Below, one piece after another: positions 53,461-63,215 of a stretch of 64,000 nt of DNA. The DNA is taken from positions 3,728-67,727 of the forward strand of contig JAEZJJ010000090.1 in the NCBI GenBank assembly GCA_023436395.1, read 5' to 3'. The stretch comes from Bacillota bacterium. Lineage in GTDB: Bacteria > Bacillota > Clostridia > Lachnospirales > Cellulosilyticaceae. How positions within the stretch are numbered: the first letter of the stretch is position 1; each line of letters opens with the position of its first letter. The notes beneath the pieces were generated by a model. That model made no database searches. It was not told where the DNA came from and saw only the letters and a list, made by a program, of their open reading frames with translations. Both the position numbers and the translations under genes were made by a program.

Positions 53461-56103
53461 TTATTTTGCCTTTTTTGAATTATTCTTAGATTTTTTACTT
53501 TTTTTTATTTTGCTTACTGTCAACAAAACAATAATTCCCCATGTTCCTATGGATATAATACTCCCTAATCTTAATCCTATAGGTTGATACAGCAATCTAA
53601 TTGTGTATTCTCCCGGTTTTAGTGTTGCTCCCAAAAAACCTCCATACACACTTTGAATAGGATACTTTTCTCCATCTACATATAGTTTCCAACCTTTATC
53701 ATATGGGATACCCATATATAATAGTGTTTTATTATTAGGTACTCTTATCGTTCCCCTAATAGTATTACTAGTATACTCTTGGACATTCAAGGCATACTTA
53801 CTTAGTTCTTCACTTATCATCTTTAGCGCTTCCTGGTTCACGTTGCAAAAGAAAACATCGACTAAATCAAAATATTCTTCCTTCAAATCAATCTGAACAT
53901 GTATCTCCTCATCTTTTTTATAATCTCCCAAATAAACAATTGCCTTATTATTCATAAACTCTAGCTCTAATGGCTTATCATTAACTATTATATCTGAATA
54001 AGCATAATTTTCACTTTGTATATAGATGTAACAAGGCCCTTCAACTTTGTTGTTTAGTATATAATCAATAGTAGACTTTTGTCTCACATCTTTTTTATAA
54101 TAATGCTTAATTGTATATCCTTCTTTTTTCTCCTCTACAAATCCTAAATTTTCCTCTTTTGTGGAAGTCGCTTTTACAAGAATTAAATAATCCATGTTAT
54201 CTTCTTGCAATAAATTATTTAAAAGTTGATTTTGTAGTGTAAAAGGCTTATGCAGCAACCCCTCTTCATTTAACAACAAATTATGGTCAATCTCACTACT
54301 TATCATAAAGCCCACCCCTACATTATAGGGATTCATAAATACATTTAGATTTTCTTGCATACTGTCTAATTCAGTGTAACCATTGTATTTCTCATATGTA
54401 CTCATAACATATTTGATATTGCACAACATATCCATAATAGGGGTATTCCCACCATATGCAATCCAATTATGTCCAACTCTCATCCCTAAGTTCTCCATCA
54501 AGTTCAAATTAGTTTCATTATACACTGTATCAAAGTGTGCAATCCCTGGAAAACCCACACCAAAACCATCATTCATTGCTCTCTTCTGAGTACTTTCTAT
54601 TCTATAAAAATCCTTGTCTTCATTTAAAATTTTCTGTGTATTCTTTCTCAAAGTACCATACATCATATAATAGTCGTCTGCTAAAGTAAATGGTACTATT
54701 TGATCCATCTTCACAAATAGCATTCTGCCATTATTACCTACTTCGGCACCTATTAATAACGCTAATAATACTAGGTGATATTTCTTATATTCTTTTTTCT
54801 TATTTATTAACACAAATAAAAGGTAATACAACAACAAAAATACCATTGTTAATAACACTACATCATCTTGTACAAAATTATATTTTTTATTGCCTATTAT
54901 AATGACAAATCCACTTAAAATACCATAGATGATATGCCCACTCTTTAACGAAACTGTTTGAATCACCTTAAATCCTTTATATGCAATTATTATTATCAAA
55001 AAAGAAACTAAAAAGGTAAACCTTCCTTCAAAATAAGTAGGGCTTTCAAAACTATGCCACGCCATATAAAGAGGATTAAATGTCATAGATAACAACATAA
55101 ATACTAAAAATAAGAAGGTTAATAATTTTTCTTTATAAGTAATACTAAAGCTTACAAAGAAATATAATACAAACGCAATGCACCCAATTCCACAATAAAC
55201 AAGTGGTGTCCCCCCTGGTAAAATGGTATCATATGTTCCTATAAGGAATTTACTAAATAGCATCTGAAAATCATACCTTAAATAAGGCGTTAGTTGATCT
55301 ATAGAAAAAATTCCTCCCCGAAACATCAGTAGATAAATTATAGGTAGTAACAAAAAAGCACTACAACCAAAAGCAACTACTGGACTAAGTATAAAAGTCT
55401 TTACTTTCCCTAAGAAATCTTTTGCCTCAAACTTGTCATTTAAAATTGAGTATCTGTACAAAAAATAAATAAAAGAAAAGATTCCTATCATATAGGCAAT
55501 ATAGTAGTTATTTAAAAAAATATACACTAAAGTTGCTATAAACATACCACCTTCTCTTTTATTACGCAAAATCTTTTCTACACCATAGAGCACTAGTGGT
55601 AGCATCATCACTTGATCTAACCAAATAACTTGAAAATGATACGTCATATTGTATGCCATTAGAGCATAACACCATGCAAATATGCTAATACTTAAATCAT
55701 TTCTTTTAAACACCCTTTTTAAATAAATAGCAAATGTTAACCCACAACTGGCTATCTTAAATATAATCATCCACGTTAATGCATCTAATATTGCATCTTG
55801 GGGAAAAATAAAAATAAGTACATTAAAGACGCTAAACAAAATGCCAGTACTTAAAAATCCTAGTGGCGTGCTCCCTTGTAATTGCGCCCATGTATTAGTT
55901 AAGCTTCCTCCTTCTAATACAATCCTTCTTAATGCAGTAAAACCATCTATATAAACGCCATTTAAATCCGAAATCAAAAAAGTAAATTCACCAAAAGGTG
56001 TAATCTGCATAATCATACAGATAAATATCATAAACAATAACGGAAGAGCAAATCCCCCTATTACATACTTTTCCTCTTTTAAAAACTGCAATTGTTTTTT
56101 CAT
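53461..56103 (-). CDS. YfhO family integral membrane protein
   Basis: This is a large membrane protein of the bacterial YfhO family, linked in some Firmicutes to glycosylation of lipoteichoic acid or other surface polymers. The 880-residue protein has about 12-14 hydrophobic segments in the first 500 residues, an extracellular-type domain (about 510-830), and one membrane segment near the C-terminus before a Lys/Ser-rich tail. The conserved PYDKGW and GGFLGA motifs of YfhO C-termini are visible. It is 21 bases downstream of the methyltransferase, so it shares a transcript with it and the GT2 enzyme. Confidence 0.85.
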   Translation of the reverse strand: MKKQLQFLKEEKYVIGGFALPLLFMIFICMIMQITPFGEFTFLISDLNGVYIDGFTALRRIVLEGGSLTNTWAQLQGSTPLGFLSTGILFSVFNVLIFIFPQDAILDALTWMIIFKIASCGLTFAIYLKRVFKRNDLSISIFAWCYALMAYNMTYHFQVIWLDQVMMLPLVLYGVEKILRNKREGGMFIATLVYIFLNNYYIAYMIGIFSFIYFLYRYSILNDKFEAKDFLGKVKTFILSPVVAFGCSAFLLLPIIYLLMFRGGIFSIDQLTPYLRYDFQMLFSKFLIGTYDTILPGGTPLVYCGIGCIAFVLYFFVSFSITYKEKLLTFLFLVFMLLSMTFNPLYMAWHSFESPTYFEGRFTFLVSFLIIIIAYKGFKVIQTVSLKSGHIIYGILSGFVIIIGNKKYNFVQDDVVLLTMVFLLLYYLLFVLINKKKEYKKYHLVLLALLIGAEVGNNGRMLFVKMDQIVPFTLADDYYMMYGTLRKNTQKILNEDKDFYRIESTQKRAMNDGFGVGFPGIAHFDTVYNETNLNLMENLGMRVGHNWIAYGGNTPIMDMLCNIKYVMSTYEKYNGYTELDSMQENLNVFMNPYNVGVGFMISSEIDHNLLLNEEGLLHKPFTLQNQLLNNLLQEDNMDYLILVKATSTKEENLGFVEEKKEGYTIKHYYKKDVRQKSTIDYILNNKVEGPCYIYIQSENYAYSDIIVNDKPLELEFMNNKAIVYLGDYKKDEEIHVQIDLKEEYFDLVDVFFCNVNQEALKMISEELSKYALNVQEYTSNTIRGTIRVPNNKTLLYMGIPYDKGWKLYVDGEKYPIQSVYGGFLGATLKPGEYTIRLLYQPIGLRLGSIISIGTWGIIVLLTVSKIKKSKKSKNNSKKAK

Positions 56104-56124
56104 TAGCTCACCTACTATATTAAC

Positions 56125-56853
56125 TTATTTTTTTGTTGCTACAACAACAATAGACACACCAAAAGGAAGTTTTATTCGTCTATTAATAAATATCATCTCT
56201 GAACTAAAAATTTTCTCTAACACTCCATTCACATATTTATTTGGCATATTGGCATCACTTTTATGTGAAACTACATTTTTCTTTAGAAATCTAGCGATGC
56301 ATATAGGAATAAACAACCAAAAATTATAATAACTTATGTAATCGATACTAAAGCCTGATTTCATAAGAAGTTTTTTCATTTCTTTAATAGAATAGCGTCG
56401 TTTATGCATATGCTCTTCATCATGATAAGACCATAGAAATCCAAAAGCAGGTACGGTTATGATTGCCTTTCCACCTACTTTAAGAATATGTTTGATATTT
56501 TCTATTCCTTTTTCATCATCCTCGAGATGTTCTATTACATCTAATGCCACAGCCATGTCTACACTCTCTAAATCAAGTGGGAGTTGTTGTTGTAAATCGC
56601 CTTGCATTAATTCCCCTTTAAAATTTTTAGCGCTATAAGTTAATGCTGTTTCACTAAAATCTATTCCTTTAACTCTTCCATATAATTCTAGGCAAGTTAG
56701 CAGATATCCACAACCACAACCACAATCTACTATGGTTGCATTTGGTGATATATTTTGAGCTATTAACTTTAATATTATCTCTCTTTTTGATTTAAACCAC
56801 CAGTGCTTTTCTTCTAATTCATACATCTCTTCATATAACTTTTCCTGCATCAT
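56125..56853 (-). CDS. SAM-dependent methyltransferase (class I)
   Basis: The 242-residue protein opens with MYELEEKHWWFKSKRE, common in methyltransferases of polysaccharide clusters, then the SAM motif VDCGCGCGYLLT, GIDFSETAL and DVIEHLEDDEKG. The substrate is unknown; a surface glycan or lipid sugar is plausible by neighbours. The start overlaps the end of the GT2 gene by about 23 bases, so the two are coupled. AAAGGAG precedes two ATG codons; the second (56850) is equally possible. Confidence 0.88.
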   Translation of the reverse strand: MMQEKLYEEMYELEEKHWWFKSKREIILKLIAQNISPNATIVDCGCGCGYLLTCLELYGRVKGIDFSETALTYSAKNFKGELMQGDLQQQLPLDLESVDMAVALDVIEHLEDDEKGIENIKHILKVGGKAIITVPAFGFLWSYHDEEHMHKRRYSIKEMKKLLMKSGFSIDYISYYNFWLFIPICIARFLKKNVVSHKSDANMPNKYVNGVLEKIFSSEMIFINRRIKLPFGVSIVVVATKK

Positions 56854-57814
56854 CGTACTCCTTTATGTTACTCATAGATTTTGCTTCTAAATCTCTACTC
56901 ATTTCTCTTACAATATAAATAGGTCTTTTTTTAGTCTCCATGTATGTTTTTGCTAAATATTGTCCCAATATCCCTATGCATAAAAGTTGAATACCACTTA
57001 CAAAAAAGATTACACACACCAAGGATGGCCATCCATCTACTGGATCCCCAAATATTATTGTTTTTATTACAATTACCACAATGAATATAATAGACATAAT
57101 AAATAGTGCGATCCCTACTAAAGACGATAATGCTAAAGGCACTGTAGAAAATGCTACAACGCCCTCTAATGCATAACGAAACAACCCCCAAAAAGACCAT
57201 TTACTTTCTCCTGCTCGTCGTTCTTGATTAACATACTCGATCCATTTAGTTCTATGTCCAACCCAACCAAATATTCCTTTTGAAAAGCGATTATATTCTC
57301 CCAATTGCAATATACTATTAACCACTTCTCTCTTCATTAATCTAAAATCTCTAGCCCCATCCATAATTTCAATATCTGAAATTTTATTAATCAATTTATA
57401 AAATAACTTAGCAAAAAAAGAGCGAATCTTAGGCTCCCCCTCTCTATTAACTCTTCTTGTAGCAATGCATTCGTATGTTCCCTCTTGAATCAAATCATAC
57501 ATTTTTATCAGTAATTCTGGAGGATCTTGCAAATCAGCATCTAATATAGCCACATACTCTCCCTTTGCTTGTTTTAAACCTGCCAAAATAGCAGCTTCTT
57601 TCCCAAAATTTCTTGTAAAACTTATGTAATAAGCCTCTGGATCTTGCTTAGTAATCTGTTTAATAATCTGTAAACTTTTATCTTGTGAACCATCATCCAC
57701 AAATATTATTTCAAAACATTGATGACGAATTTCTTTTCTTACTATCGAAAATTGTTTGTAAAATTCAACTAAAGACTTTTCTTCATTAAAACATGGTACT
57801 ATAATAGATATCAT
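56831..57814 (-). CDS. GT2 glycosyltransferase, DPM1/GtrB-like
   Basis: This enzyme likely moves a sugar from a nucleotide donor to undecaprenyl phosphate. The 327-residue protein has a GT-A domain (SIIVPCFNEEKSL, VDDGSQDKS, ILDADLQDPPELL with DxD-like, and RREG) and two C-terminal membrane segments (about 230-255 and 265-290), typical of GtrB/YkcC. It is the first gene of a three-gene unit with the methyltransferase and YfhO protein. A lipid-linked sugar made here could be the donor for the YfhO or GT-C protein nearby. Confidence 0.92.
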   Translation of the reverse strand: MISIIVPCFNEEKSLVEFYKQFSIVRKEIRHQCFEIIFVDDGSQDKSLQIIKQITKQDPEAYYISFTRNFGKEAAILAGLKQAKGEYVAILDADLQDPPELLIKMYDLIQEGTYECIATRRVNREGEPKIRSFFAKLFYKLINKISDIEIMDGARDFRLMKREVVNSILQLGEYNRFSKGIFGWVGHRTKWIEYVNQERRAGESKWSFWGLFRYALEGVVAFSTVPLALSSLVGIALFIMSIIFIVVIVIKTIIFGDPVDGWPSLVCVIFFVSGIQLLCIGILGQYLAKTYMETKKRPIYIVREMSRDLEAKSMSNIKEYDDAGKVI

Positions 57815-57916
57815 CTATATCACCTTCAAATTATATTTAATAATTTAATTTTATCATATATTTTTTATTTTTGATATATAAGATAATTTCATCATTAATA
57901 ACTAAAGGAGTCATAT

Positions 57917-59413
57917 ATGTTTTTAAAAACTTTATTAAATACTAAAAAAAACTGCATCATATTGGCATATTGTATTTTAGTATCCTTTATTTTTCTATCA
58001 ATCTGCTCTAAAAGTTCTTTATTATATCCTTTTAATGACTGGGTAGATGTCAATGCAATTTTTACTGTAGGAAAAGGAATGTTTCATGGTCAAATACCTT
58101 ATAGAGACTTAGTAGATACTAAAGGCCCATTATTGTTTTTTATTTTTGGTATAAGTTATTTTATTAGCAATACTTCTTTTTTAGGTTTATTTTTAATAGA
58201 AGTAATTTCATTTTCTGCCTTTTTATTTGTTTTTCATTTTATATTAATACTTTACTTTAAAAAAAATTATATCTTCTATATTGCTCCAATTATTGCATCG
58301 ATTATTTTAAGTTCTAATAGCTTTTCGTGTGGTGGAAGTGCAGAAGAATTTATTCTTCCCTTATTTTTAGTATCTATTTATATATATTTAAAATTTTCTA
58401 CAAATAATTTTTCTCATTTGCCTAATCGGTATTTTATATTAAATGGTTTTATTGCAGGTAATGTATTTTGTATTAAATATACAATGCTCGGTTTTTGGTT
58501 TGGATGGATTTTAGTTATTTCTATTTTTTTACTCTTCAATAAAAATTACAAAAAACTTTTTATAGCCATTCTTTTTTTTATATCAGGGATGTTAATAGCC
58601 ATTTTGCCTTGGGTAATATATTTTATACTTAACAATGCGTTATATGATTATATATACATATATATAATCAAAAATATTTTTAGTTATACAAAAACCTCTT
58701 CACTTAATATTTTTTATTCGATTTATTTAAATTATACATGTTGTAGTATAGATAATTTCCTAGTCTTTATATGCTCATTTATAGGATTAGTATTTTATAT
58801 TTATAAGTTTCCTTCTAAATATAATTTTGGTATAATACCTTGTTTTTTATTTTTAATTATTGGAATATATATAGGGGGGGTTAACTATGTTTACTATTAT
58901 CTTCCTATAGCATCATTCTCAATTTTTGGATTTATATATCTTCTATCTGTTATAGAAAATAAAAAAATTTTTTCATGTGTCTTTATGAAAACTATACTAC
59001 CGCTCAACATATTATTTTGTATCTACATGAGCTATACACTAAGTCCTAATACGTGTTATTTATTTACCTCTAGAGACAGTCTAGCACAATTTAAATTTAA
59101 AGAAATTATCAACCAAACACCTAATGCTACCCTGCTCAACTACAATTCATTAGACCGTGGTCTTTATACTACAACTAACATCTTTCCAAATACTAGATTT
59201 TACCACCTTCCTAATTTTACTGAGGAAGAATTCCCTGAAATATTAAAAGAACAAAAATCTATTATTCGTTCTCAGCAAGTTGATTATGTACTGGTAACTA
59301 ATACGCTTGAAAATCCTGAAATTTTTAGTGGTTACAAGTTAATTTCTTGCTTTCATCAAGACTACCGCGATGCTCCTACTACATATTATTTATATAAGAA
59401 AGTTTCACCTTAA
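57917..59413 (+). CDS. GT-C type (GT39-like) integral membrane glycosyltransferase
   Basis: The 498-residue protein has about 11 hydrophobic segments. The first loop contains GQIPYRDLVDTKGPL, matching the YRD...KGP pattern of GT39/ArnT-like enzymes that take sugars from polyprenyl phosphate. The base composition is strongly AT-rich compared with neighbouring genes, with many Phe and Ile codons, which might indicate transfer. It is the only plus-strand gene in this group, divergent from the GT2 gene. AAAGGAG precedes the ATG. The acceptor is unknown. Confidence 0.75.
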   Translation: MFLKTLLNTKKNCIILAYCILVSFIFLSICSKSSLLYPFNDWVDVNAIFTVGKGMFHGQIPYRDLVDTKGPLLFFIFGISYFISNTSFLGLFLIEVISFSAFLFVFHFILILYFKKNYIFYIAPIIASIILSSNSFSCGGSAEEFILPLFLVSIYIYLKFSTNNFSHLPNRYFILNGFIAGNVFCIKYTMLGFWFGWILVISIFLLFNKNYKKLFIAILFFISGMLIAILPWVIYFILNNALYDYIYIYIIKNIFSYTKTSSLNIFYSIYLNYTCCSIDNFLVFICSFIGLVFYIYKFPSKYNFGIIPCFLFLIIGIYIGGVNYVYYYLPIASFSIFGFIYLLSVIENKKIFSCVFMKTILPLNILFCIYMSYTLSPNTCYLFTSRDSLAQFKFKEIINQTPNATLLNYNSLDRGLYTTTNIFPNTRFYHLPNFTEEEFPEILKEQKSIIRSQQVDYVLVTNTLENPEIFSGYKLISCFHQDYRDAPTTYYLYKKVSP

Positions 59414-59428
59414 CTATTCAATCCTCAC

Positions 59429-59478
59429 AAACAGAAAACATCCCTAGGTACAACTACTTATAGGGATGTTTTCTGTTT
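59429..59478. terminator. Bidirectional terminator between convergent genes
   Basis: A perfect 18-bp stem (AAACAGAAAACATCCCTA with its complement) and 14-nt loop lie between the GT-C-like gene (+) and the LtaS-like gene (-). Flanking A/T tracts suit both directions. Confidence 0.85.
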
Positions 59479-59502
59479 ATACTTACATACAATATATTTA
59501 CT

Positions 59503-61290
59503 TTATTTCACGTCAAAATAGTTACTTCCATAATCTTCACCAAAAAGCCTATCATATTGCAATAAATATAATTCATTCATTTCTTCTGTATATTCTTCAT
59601 CATTTGCTCTACTTATCAGCCCTTGCTGTTCTTTTATAAACATTCCATTTACACTCATCATACTACTATTTTCCATACATTTAAAATAATAATCTTTACT
59701 ATTGCCAACCAGTCTCAATACTTCTCCTCCTAATTTATATGCATTTATATATCCATATTCTTTCTTAGGTAATCCAATATTGTCCCATATTAATAATGGC
59801 GTAGAATATTGACATAGTAATTCTTCCAGATTTTTGCTATCATCAAAAGCTTCTTTATACGACATTGCAAAACTAGGAGCATGATCCCCATAAAAGATGA
59901 CAATAGTAGGATCTTTTATATCTGATAGATAATCTATTAAATATTTTAAACTATTGTCAGATTCTTTCAGTAAATTAGCATATGTCTCTAATACTCCATC
60001 ATTACTCTTATTAAACTTTTTTTTCTCCTTGACCCCATACTTATCATACCTATAGTTATAACCTCCGTGATTCTGCATCGTTACAATATGTGCAAAAAAT
60101 GGTTTTTTCCTATCCCTGGTTTTATATTTATCTATCAGTTGTTTATATACATATCTATCACTAACATACTGCCCTTCGTACTCTAAATCAACCATATTCT
60201 CTATAAATGATATATCATCAAATTGTAATGCTTCATAAACTCTACTTCTATTAAAAAATTGTTTTGCATAAGGATGAATAGCATATGTAACATAACCATT
60301 ATCTTTTAGTGCGCTCACGATAGATTTTGTTGGTTTATTAATTAATTCTAAATAACCTATTCTCCCTTCACAATTACTACTAGGATATCCAGTCAAAACT
60401 TCATATTCTACCTGACATGTTAATCCTCCATAGGACGGTGTAATGAGCTGTCCTCTTGCAAATTCTTCTTGGTACTTTCTCAAGTTTGGCATAATTTCTT
60501 GATTAAATTCTAATTCCTCAAATTTTTCTATATCATAATAAGTTTCATTCATTATCATAATAATATTAGGTAATACTTTATCAGCTTGTTGATCATCTTC
60601 AATATTCATACTTTCTAATATACTATATATTTTCTCTTTACTATACTCTGTAGGTTGCTGAATTGTATCTGGTATTTCCTTTATCATTCCTACTAGAATC
60701 CCTCTAACCTTATATCTATCAGCAAATATATATCCTGATTGTTCACCTTCTAACCAAGATATGTTCCCCCTTAAAATAACAATAGCCGCTACTAACCCTA
60801 TTCCACTCATTATACTCCCAATTACTCGATATCTCACTTCTAGACTTTTAGTATTAGTCCTACTAATGAAAAAAAACAATAGCCCTAGAATTCCTATTGC
60901 TATAATAATCGGTAAATAAACTTCTAATTTATAGTTTTTAACTACACTTACTGCTTCCCATATCAGTTTATAGTCTGAAAATAGTAGTACATCCCCTTTG
61001 CACGTCAATTTATAGTGATTAATGCTAGATAAAAGAATGATTAGAGGTGCATGTACATAAAATGCAACTTTCGAACTCCCACTTATCATAAATATTATTA
61101 AATAAAGGAGAATATTTATAACATAATTTGCAAGAAACAACCCTACATAACTTAAAATCCAAAGAGAAGTCTCCTCTATATTTCCTCTAAAAATAAATTC
61201 TTGTAAATATGTAATGATAAATAATAGAAATAGTATCCCAATATATGTATTATTTTTTAAGTCAATACTTTTTTTATTCATAACTTTCAT
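59503..61290 (-). CDS. LtaS-like sulfatase-fold membrane enzyme (lipoteichoic acid synthase family)
   Basis: These proteins polymerise or transfer glycerol phosphate on the outer face of the membrane. The 595-residue protein has five N-terminal membrane segments (about 15-180) and then the sulfatase-like domain with the catalytic Thr in IMNETYYD, HIVTMQNHGG and the metal-binding VIFYGDHAP. AAGGGG lies 6 bases before the ATG. It is alone on its transcript. Distinguishing a polymerase from a phosphoglycerol transferase is not possible from the sequence alone. Confidence 0.88.
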   Translation of the reverse strand: MKVMNKKSIDLKNNTYIGILFLLFIITYLQEFIFRGNIEETSLWILSYVGLFLANYVINILLYLIIFMISGSSKVAFYVHAPLIILLSSINHYKLTCKGDVLLFSDYKLIWEAVSVVKNYKLEVYLPIIIAIGILGLLFFFISRTNTKSLEVRYRVIGSIMSGIGLVAAIVILRGNISWLEGEQSGYIFADRYKVRGILVGMIKEIPDTIQQPTEYSKEKIYSILESMNIEDDQQADKVLPNIIMIMNETYYDIEKFEELEFNQEIMPNLRKYQEEFARGQLITPSYGGLTCQVEYEVLTGYPSSNCEGRIGYLELINKPTKSIVSALKDNGYVTYAIHPYAKQFFNRSRVYEALQFDDISFIENMVDLEYEGQYVSDRYVYKQLIDKYKTRDRKKPFFAHIVTMQNHGGYNYRYDKYGVKEKKKFNKSNDGVLETYANLLKESDNSLKYLIDYLSDIKDPTIVIFYGDHAPSFAMSYKEAFDDSKNLEELLCQYSTPLLIWDNIGLPKKEYGYINAYKLGGEVLRLVGNSKDYYFKCMENSSMMSVNGMFIKEQQGLISRANDEEYTEEMNELYLLQYDRLFGEDYGSNYFDVK

Positions 61291-61677
61291 TTCAAGCCCC
61301 TTATTGATTAATTTTTTATATATTTTTCTTTATTTAATTATTATTCAGTCTTATTTTATCATTAATATAATTCATTTTAAATAGTTTTATTTTACACATG
61401 TATTAATATGTAAAATACTTCTTAATTAATTGTAGGAAAATAAGTTTTAGATTTTTCCTCCCTAAGGTATAATTCTCCATACTCCAATTTATCTATAGAA
61501 ATTTAAATTCCTTACCACCTCAAAGACTAGATTCTTTTTTCCTTTGATAAAATACAAAAATATTGCTTAATCTTTCTAAATACAACTCTTTAGCTTATTT
61601 TTACCACTAATAATTTTACACTATAAAAATAAAAAGATATATTCAAACTTTATTAGGGAATCTCCTTTTTCATCACA
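61291..61677. other. AT-rich intergenic stretch with no recognised feature
   Basis: Very AT-rich DNA upstream of the LtaS-like gene and of the candidate RNA. I see no ORF with a ribosome site, no repeats and no clear promoter for the LtaS-like gene. Confidence 0.5.
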
Positions 61678-61689
61678 TATAATATATTG

Positions 61690-62139
61690 TAAAAGTTAAA
61701 CAAATAACTTCTTGTAGCAGAATCACCACAGCATCAATCTGAGAAACTGACCGGGTCGACCAAGTCTCAATCTGTCGTTACAGGTACCTCTGGCTCTAAG
61801 GAAAATGTTTACTGATGCGCTGTAAAGGGAGGCGCACTTTTATAGGTTATTTGAATAACTTTACACCTAGCTTCACCAAATAAAGTTTCAAACCAGAGTC
61901 TTAAGGTCAGGTTTCCTAGGGTAGGACGTCCAGACCAAGACTTTAAGGAGCTCCTCACTCATGGGTTGAACTTTCATAACCACTCCTTTGAGTAGATGAG
62001 ACTTTAGTGCATATTGTGCTGAGGAGCCATTGCTATGCTTAAAGTCTCATTTCTTAAGGCGTGATGAAAGTTCAGCAAGAGTCTGGAGCAAGTCAAAATG
62101 CCCCACGTCTATACAAATACGTGGGGCATTTTTTATTTT
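61690..62139 (+). ncRNA. Unidentified large structured RNA candidate
   Basis: A roughly 450-nt stretch ends in a strong terminator and carries long-range pairing: TGAACTTTCAT (61967-61977) pairs with ATGAAAGTTCA (62064-62074), 11 bp; inside it ATGAGACTTTA (61996-62006) pairs with TAAAGTCTCAT (62040-62050), 11 bp. Upstream are hairpins TGCGC/GCGCA near 61816-61836, nested GTTATT/AATAAC and a 7-bp TGTAAAG/CTTTACA. No ORF fits. TATAAT at 61678-61683 could be the -10, but the -35 is poor. I checked for tmRNA, RNase P, SRP, 6S and T-box signatures by eye and found none. The strand is inferred from the terminator. The type is unknown. Confidence 0.55.
62097..62139 (+). terminator. Terminator of the candidate RNA
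   Basis: A 12-bp GC-rich stem (AATGCCCCACGT with ACGTGGGGCATT) and 10-nt loop are followed by TTTTATTTT on plus. It lies 18 bases before another terminator that serves the gene arriving on minus. Confidence 0.88.
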
Positions 62140-62148
62140 AAATAGAAT

Positions 62149-62180
62149 AAAGCACGGATCACCTAGGTCATCCGTGCTTT
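62149..62180 (-). terminator. Terminator of the GGGtGRT gene
   Basis: An 11-bp stem (AAAGCACGGAT with ATCCGTGCTTT), 10-nt loop, 19 bases after the stop codon on minus, followed by a T-rich stretch. Confidence 0.8.
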
Positions 62181-62199
62181 TTGTGATTCCTAAAAAGAA

Positions 62200-63201
62200 T
62201 TATTTGTTCATTGCTTCTTCGATAGCTACGGCTACAGCAACTGTAGCACCTACCATTGGGTTGTTACCCATACCGATAAGTCCCATCATTTCTACGTGAG
62301 CAGGAACTGATGAAGAACCAGCGAATTGTGCATCTGAGTGCATTCTTCCCATAGTATCTGTCATACCATAAGAAGCTGGACCAGCAGCCATATTATCTGG
62401 GTGAAGTGTACGACCTGTACCACCACCAGAAGCTACTGAGAAGTATTTTTTACCTTGTTCGATACATTCTTTTTTGTATGTTCCAGCTACTGGATGTTGG
62501 AAACGAGTTGGGTTAGTTGAGTTACCTGTAATAGATACGTCAACACCTTCCATATGCATGATTGCAACACCTTCACGAACATCGTCAGCACCATAGCAAC
62601 GTACTTTAGCACGTTCACCGTTTGAGTATGCGATTTCTTTAACGATTGCTACTTTACCTGTCATGTAATCAAATTGAGTTTGAACATAAGTAAACCCGTT
62701 GATACGAGAAATAATTTGAGCAGCATCTTTACCAAGACCATTTAAGATAACTCTTAAATCTTCGCTGCGAACTTTGTTTGCAGAACGTGCAATACCGATA
62801 GCACCTTCAGCTGCTGCAAAGCTTTCGTGACCTGCTAAGAATGCGAAACACTTTGTTTCTTCTCTAAGAAGCATTGCTCCTAAGTTACCGTGACCAAGAC
62901 CTACTTTACGGTCATCAGCTACAGAACCTGGAATACAGAATGCTTGAAGGCCTTCTCCGATAGCTTCTGCTGCGTCTGCTGCTTTCTTGCAACCTTTTTT
63001 AAGAGCGATTGCTGCACCTACAACGTAAGCCCAACAAGCGTTTTCAAAAGCGATTGGTTGAATAGATTTTGTAATTTCATATGGATCAAAGCCTTTTTCT
63101 TGACAGAGTGCTCTAGCCTCTTCAATATCTTTGATACCGTATTTATTTAAAGCTTCATTAATTTGGTTAATTCTTCTATCATATGATTCAAATAATGGCA
63201 T
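62200..63201 (-). CDS. GGGtGRT protein
   Basis: This protein family is named after its GGGTGRT motif, present here in ASGGGTGRTLHPDN. It is usually encoded next to a NifU-like scaffold protein, as here (14 bases downstream). The biochemical role is not known to me; a link to metal-cluster or anaerobic metabolism is inferred from the pairing. The 333-residue protein is cytoplasmic, rich in Gly/Ala and has several Cys (CQEKGF, ENACWAYV, KGCKKAA, ETKCFAFLAG, RCYGADD, KKECIEQG). AGGGAGG precedes the ATG. Confidence 0.85.
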   Translation of the reverse strand: MPLFESYDRRINQINEALNKYGIKDIEEARALCQEKGFDPYEITKSIQPIAFENACWAYVVGAAIALKKGCKKAADAAEAIGEGLQAFCIPGSVADDRKVGLGHGNLGAMLLREETKCFAFLAGHESFAAAEGAIGIARSANKVRSEDLRVILNGLGKDAAQIISRINGFTYVQTQFDYMTGKVAIVKEIAYSNGERAKVRCYGADDVREGVAIMHMEGVDVSITGNSTNPTRFQHPVAGTYKKECIEQGKKYFSVASGGGTGRTLHPDNMAAGPASYGMTDTMGRMHSDAQFAGSSSVPAHVEMMGLIGMGNNPMVGATVAVAVAIEEAMNK

Positions 63202-63215
63202 TGTTTGGCACCTCC

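Noticed and set aside
61690..62139. tmRNA, RNase P RNA, SRP RNA, 6S RNA or T-box identity for the plus-strand RNA
   Set aside because: None of their conserved core motifs could be found by eye, including the T-box TGGNACCGCG and the RNase P GAGGAAAGTC motif.
62030..62299. 89-codon plus-strand ORF
   Set aside because: It runs through two terminators and into the end of the GGGtGRT gene; no ribosome site.
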